Shown here piece by piece: positions 61,883 through 64,000 of a stretch of 64,000 bases of DNA. The stretch is from JAVJSD01 sp040219575. Lineage in GTDB: Bacteria; Planctomycetota; Planctomycetia; Pirellulales; Pirellulaceae. The DNA is taken from positions 14,545 to 78,544 of the forward strand of contig JAVJSD010000016.1 of the NCBI GenBank assembly GCA_040219575.1, read 5' to 3'. The position numbers were made by a program, and so were the translations under genes. The first letter of the stretch is position 1. Every line of letters starts with the position of its first letter. Below the pieces are notes generated by a model. That model was not told the DNA's origin, ran no database searches, and worked only from the letters and a program-made list of their open reading frames with translations.

Positions 61883-62201
61883 CAGCTGCCGTCGTAGAAA
61901 GAGACGGGCCCCCAACCTGCGCCGTCCCGCAAACCCTCACTTAAGACGCGTGGCCCGCGTGCCCCCGCTTTTCCGCCCGATCAGAAGCGCCGGCCGATGA
62001 TGCCCCCTCCCGGGTTAGCCGCCGTTCCCCCAAGTAAGAAGCGTGGCCCCGTTTTGCCCCGCGAGTGCGCCGCCCCTCGCGGCATCCCATCGCATCCTAC
62101 CGCCACACGCGTTACGAGTGCACACTTCTTCCCCAAAGTGCTGCGCCGTTCCGCCCGAGGGCCATTGGCCAACCCCTCAAGCAAGATGGGTGGCCCCGTT
62201 T
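61883..62201. repeat. decayed GTGGCCC-rich repeat zone before the transposase remnant
   Basis: Contains phrases such as CGTGGCCCGCG, GCGTGGCCCCGTTTTGCCCC and direct repeat copy 1 (62125-62197), which matches 62996-63068 at 69 of 73 positions. No gene is supported. Confidence 0.75.
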
Positions 62202-62918
62202 TTGCTCCTCATCGACGCCAACCTGAGCAAGTCGAAACTCCGTCAAACGGCGTACGCGTTTCTCCTGCCGCCCGACCTGAAGACCAAAGCCCGATGGATG
62301 AACCTCGAACCGCTGATCGCCTGGACTCGCCGCGTCCAGCAGTTTCTCGACGACCCCCAAGCGGGCCTGGCCAAGGCGCAGGCTCCGGAAGACCTGCAGG
62401 TGCTGGAGGAGAAGATCGGCTGGATAAGGCGTTACCGCGAACCGCTGGCGGAGTGGTCGATGTTGATGGAAGCGGTGGCCGTGATCCTGCAGTACATCCG
62501 CACGCATGGCTATCATCGCGATGCTGTCGACGAACTGCGCGCACGGGTGGCCTCTTTCCAGACGGAGTCGCTGGAGGACTTCTTCACGGAGGTGCTGGCG
62601 TTTGTCGGCCGTCAAGCGTCGCAGGCGGAGACGGTCGAGCAGGGAGATCGTCGCCTGCCCGGTTCGACCGAGGTGTTGGAGTCGTTGATCGGGGCGGGGA
62701 AGCAACTGCAGGGGCGCAACAAGAACGGCTACACGAAGGCGGTGTTGGCGATGGCTGCTTCGGTGGTCAAGTGCACCGCCGAGACGATCCAGCACGCGTT
62801 GGAAGCGACCCCGGCGCGGGACGTCGCCGGTTGGATCTCCGACAAACTCGGCATCAGCCTCGCCGCCCAACGCAGCCGCGCGCTCACCGTCCACGCTAGC
62901 GGAACAAAACCCAACTAA
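62202..62918 (+). pseudogene. 3' remnant of a transposase
   Basis: About 239 codons of open frame with no proper start: the frame emerges from repeat sequence. Segments DANLSKSKLRQTAYAFLL and LPGSTEVLESLIGAGKQLQG, KNGYTKAVLAMAASVVKCTA and WISDKLGISLAAQRSRALTV resemble the C-terminal half of planctomycete and cyanobacterial transposases in which a Glu-containing ESLFGK-type motif closes the catalytic triad. Here Glu is present in the VLESLIGAGK motif but the first catalytic Asp residues are missing upstream. It is framed by a 73-bp direct repeat. Confidence 0.6.
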
Positions 62919-63360
62919 ACCGCCGAGCCTGAAAACACCCGCTGTTGCGCAGGCTAGCGCGGCCCCGCTTTTGTCTTCTTCGGCCCCGCTTTTGTCTTCT
63001 TCCCCAAAGTGCCGCGCCGTTCCGCCCGAGGGTCCTTGACCAACCCCTCAAGCAAGATGGGTGGCCCCATTTGCCATGGCCCCATTTGCCATGGAAGTCG
63101 CGTAGGCGTTTGCCCTGGCTGACCGACTGGATGGCTTGCACCCCCCATATGGAGAATTTCGCGAGCGCGGTTGCGTCACTTCGCTCATTTCTGGTAAAAA
63201 TACGCGCCGTGTGCTAACCTATTGGTATGGCTTAACTTGCTGTCCTTTAAATTGTTCCTCGTGAAGCCGTGCCGAGCAAAAGGGGATTACTTCGGTATCG
63301 CTTGCCGATTTTCAATACATCACTTCCTCCTTCGGAACGGATCCTCTTTGGAAGGAAAAA
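62919..63360. repeat. 442-bp zone with direct repeat copy 2 and tandem units
   Basis: Two 21-bp tandem units CGGCCCCGCTTTTGTCTTCT(T) at 62960-63001, direct repeat copy 2 at 62996-63068, and a 15-bp unit GGCCCCATTTGCCAT repeated twice at about 63063-63092. After about 63100 the composition becomes AT-richer, leading into the next gene. GGAAGG just before 63361 is a good Shine-Dalgarno. Confidence 0.82.
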
Positions 63361-63843
63361 ATGGCAACGACAAACTCACAGCAGTTCGGCGAATTGGTGG
63401 AGTATGCCGACCTCGCACTGCGTACGTCGAGTCAACTACGCAAGTGCAAGCGCGGGAAAACCGTTACAGATGAACAAACGCTCTTAGACGCCCAATGCTT
63501 TCTTTCAGCAGCGTGTGAAGGTGGGCAATTCATGACCACTGGCGAATGTGTACAGCTTCAGGCATCTCTCAAACCACTTAACTGGGCCGCCGACATCTAT
63601 TTTGCACCCCCTCCCATGGGGCATGACCAATCGCCGCCAGATGTCGACTACACAAAGCTTGAATCCTTTCTCAATGGGCTGAAATCCACACTGGACACCG
63701 TAGTGCGCAATCAATCCACCGATTCTGGATCGCTTGAAGAATGTATCCTCTTCTTCGATTCACTGGGTGACATTCTTGGAACCCGGGCCGATCAACTGAT
63801 TAGAAAAGCGTCCACACCATTCGGCGATTTAGCCAATACCTAA
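63361..63843 (+). CDS. orphan protein of unknown function in AT-richer DNA
   Basis: A 160-residue hydrophilic protein starting MATTNSQQFGELVEYADLAL, with a good Shine-Dalgarno (GGAAGG). It looks mostly helical, with no signal peptide or membrane helix. Its codon choice uses more A/T-ending codons (TTT, ATT, GAA) than the neighbours, which suggests recent transfer. It lies between the transposase remnant and an IS transposase start, so it may be cargo of a mobile region. I do not recognise the family. Confidence 0.6.
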   Translation: MATTNSQQFGELVEYADLALRTSSQLRKCKRGKTVTDEQTLLDAQCFLSAACEGGQFMTTGECVQLQASLKPLNWAADIYFAPPPMGHDQSPPDVDYTKLESFLNGLKSTLDTVVRNQSTDSGSLEECILFFDSLGDILGTRADQLIRKASTPFGDLANT

Positions 63844-63929
63844 TGAACCCTTCCTTCTTCTGTCCTGCCTCTCTTGGAACTGGAATTCGTGACGCCGGGA
63901 GTTAAATACTCTTTGGAGGTCACAGTTCC

Positions 63930-64000
63930 ATGAGCGAGTTGACGGACAACAGACGGCGGAGGCACTTTAGCGATAACCAGAAAGCAGTCATCGTCCGGAG
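63930..64000 (+). CDS. IS transposase OrfA-type protein, first 23 codons (runs off window)
   Basis: The frame starts MSELTDNRRRRHFSDNQKAV, a sequence start seen in IS3-type OrfA transposases with a helix-turn-helix; GGAGGT lies 11 bases upstream of the ATG. Only the first 23 codons are inside the window, so the IS family and completeness cannot be judged. Confidence 0.6.
   Translation, partial: MSELTDNRRRRHFSDNQKAVIVR

Overview
The window reads as chromosomal DNA of a high-GC planctomycete, most likely of the Pirellulales. The basis is family content, not a database search: a DUF1501 Tat-exported protein, several sugar-phosphate isomerase/epimerase-like TIM barrels, a PPC-domain secreted protein, an ExbB/ExbD cluster with a giant low-complexity cyclase-domain protein, Gly-rich secreted proteins, and intergenic spaces crowded with short palindromic repeats. 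No rRNA, tRNA or CRISPR array was seen.

Layout. 1-2157 (minus): the N-terminal part of an M32 carboxypeptidase, a lipoprotein and a Lys-rich protein. 2503-3525 (plus): ruvB. 3596-7423 (minus): a MoaD-like protein overlapping a fused FAD/Fe-S glycolate-oxidase-type protein, and a zinc-ribbon membrane protein. 7566-9217 (minus): a polytopic membrane protein and folE, the latter between inverted copies of a composite repeat. 9448-11610 (minus): methionine-salvage genes mtnB-mtnD-mtnC. 11936-24585 (plus): a Gly-rich LTXXQ-like secreted protein and a type II secretion operon gspE-F-G-H-I-J-K-L and a GspM-like gene; gspD and the prepilin peptidase are not in the window. 24559-27618 (minus): a second operon of three pilin-like genes. 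27936-30713 (plus): a beta-propeller-like enzyme and a DUF1501 protein. 30975-36250 (minus): LRR metallopeptidase-like protein, rpmE, prfA, a zinc-ribbon acyl carrier protein and prmC. 36627-37622 (minus): a TIM-barrel isomerase. 37961-43311 (plus): a secreted protein and a trypsin-HEAT-WD40 fusion. 43536-44186 (minus): EF-hand protein. 44552-58535 (plus): a PPC-domain protein, then TPR protein, exbB, exbD and a 2188-residue TonB-like/cyclase-domain protein. 58559-59305 (minus): methyltransferase. 60105-61882 (plus): a nucleotidyltransferase and TIM-barrel pair. 61883-64000: a decayed repeat zone with a truncated transposase, an AT-richer orphan gene and the start of an IS transposase.

Two themes stand out. 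First, at least eight families of short palindromic repeats are scattered between genes, and several lie inside the leader peptides of pseudopilin genes (GspI, GspJ and a PilX-like protein), which prepilin peptidase normally removes. Two of the families are built as twin mini-hairpins with complementary loops and compensatory base changes between the arms. A separate CA-rich low-complexity repeat abuts the start codons of folE, gspF and gspL, where no Shine-Dalgarno sequence is visible. Second, the TPR-ExbB-ExbD-giant protein cluster looks like a proton-motive-force-driven envelope machine whose TonB-like part ends in a squalene-cyclase-type toroid domain. Both are readings of the sequence and need the searches and experiments named in the findings.
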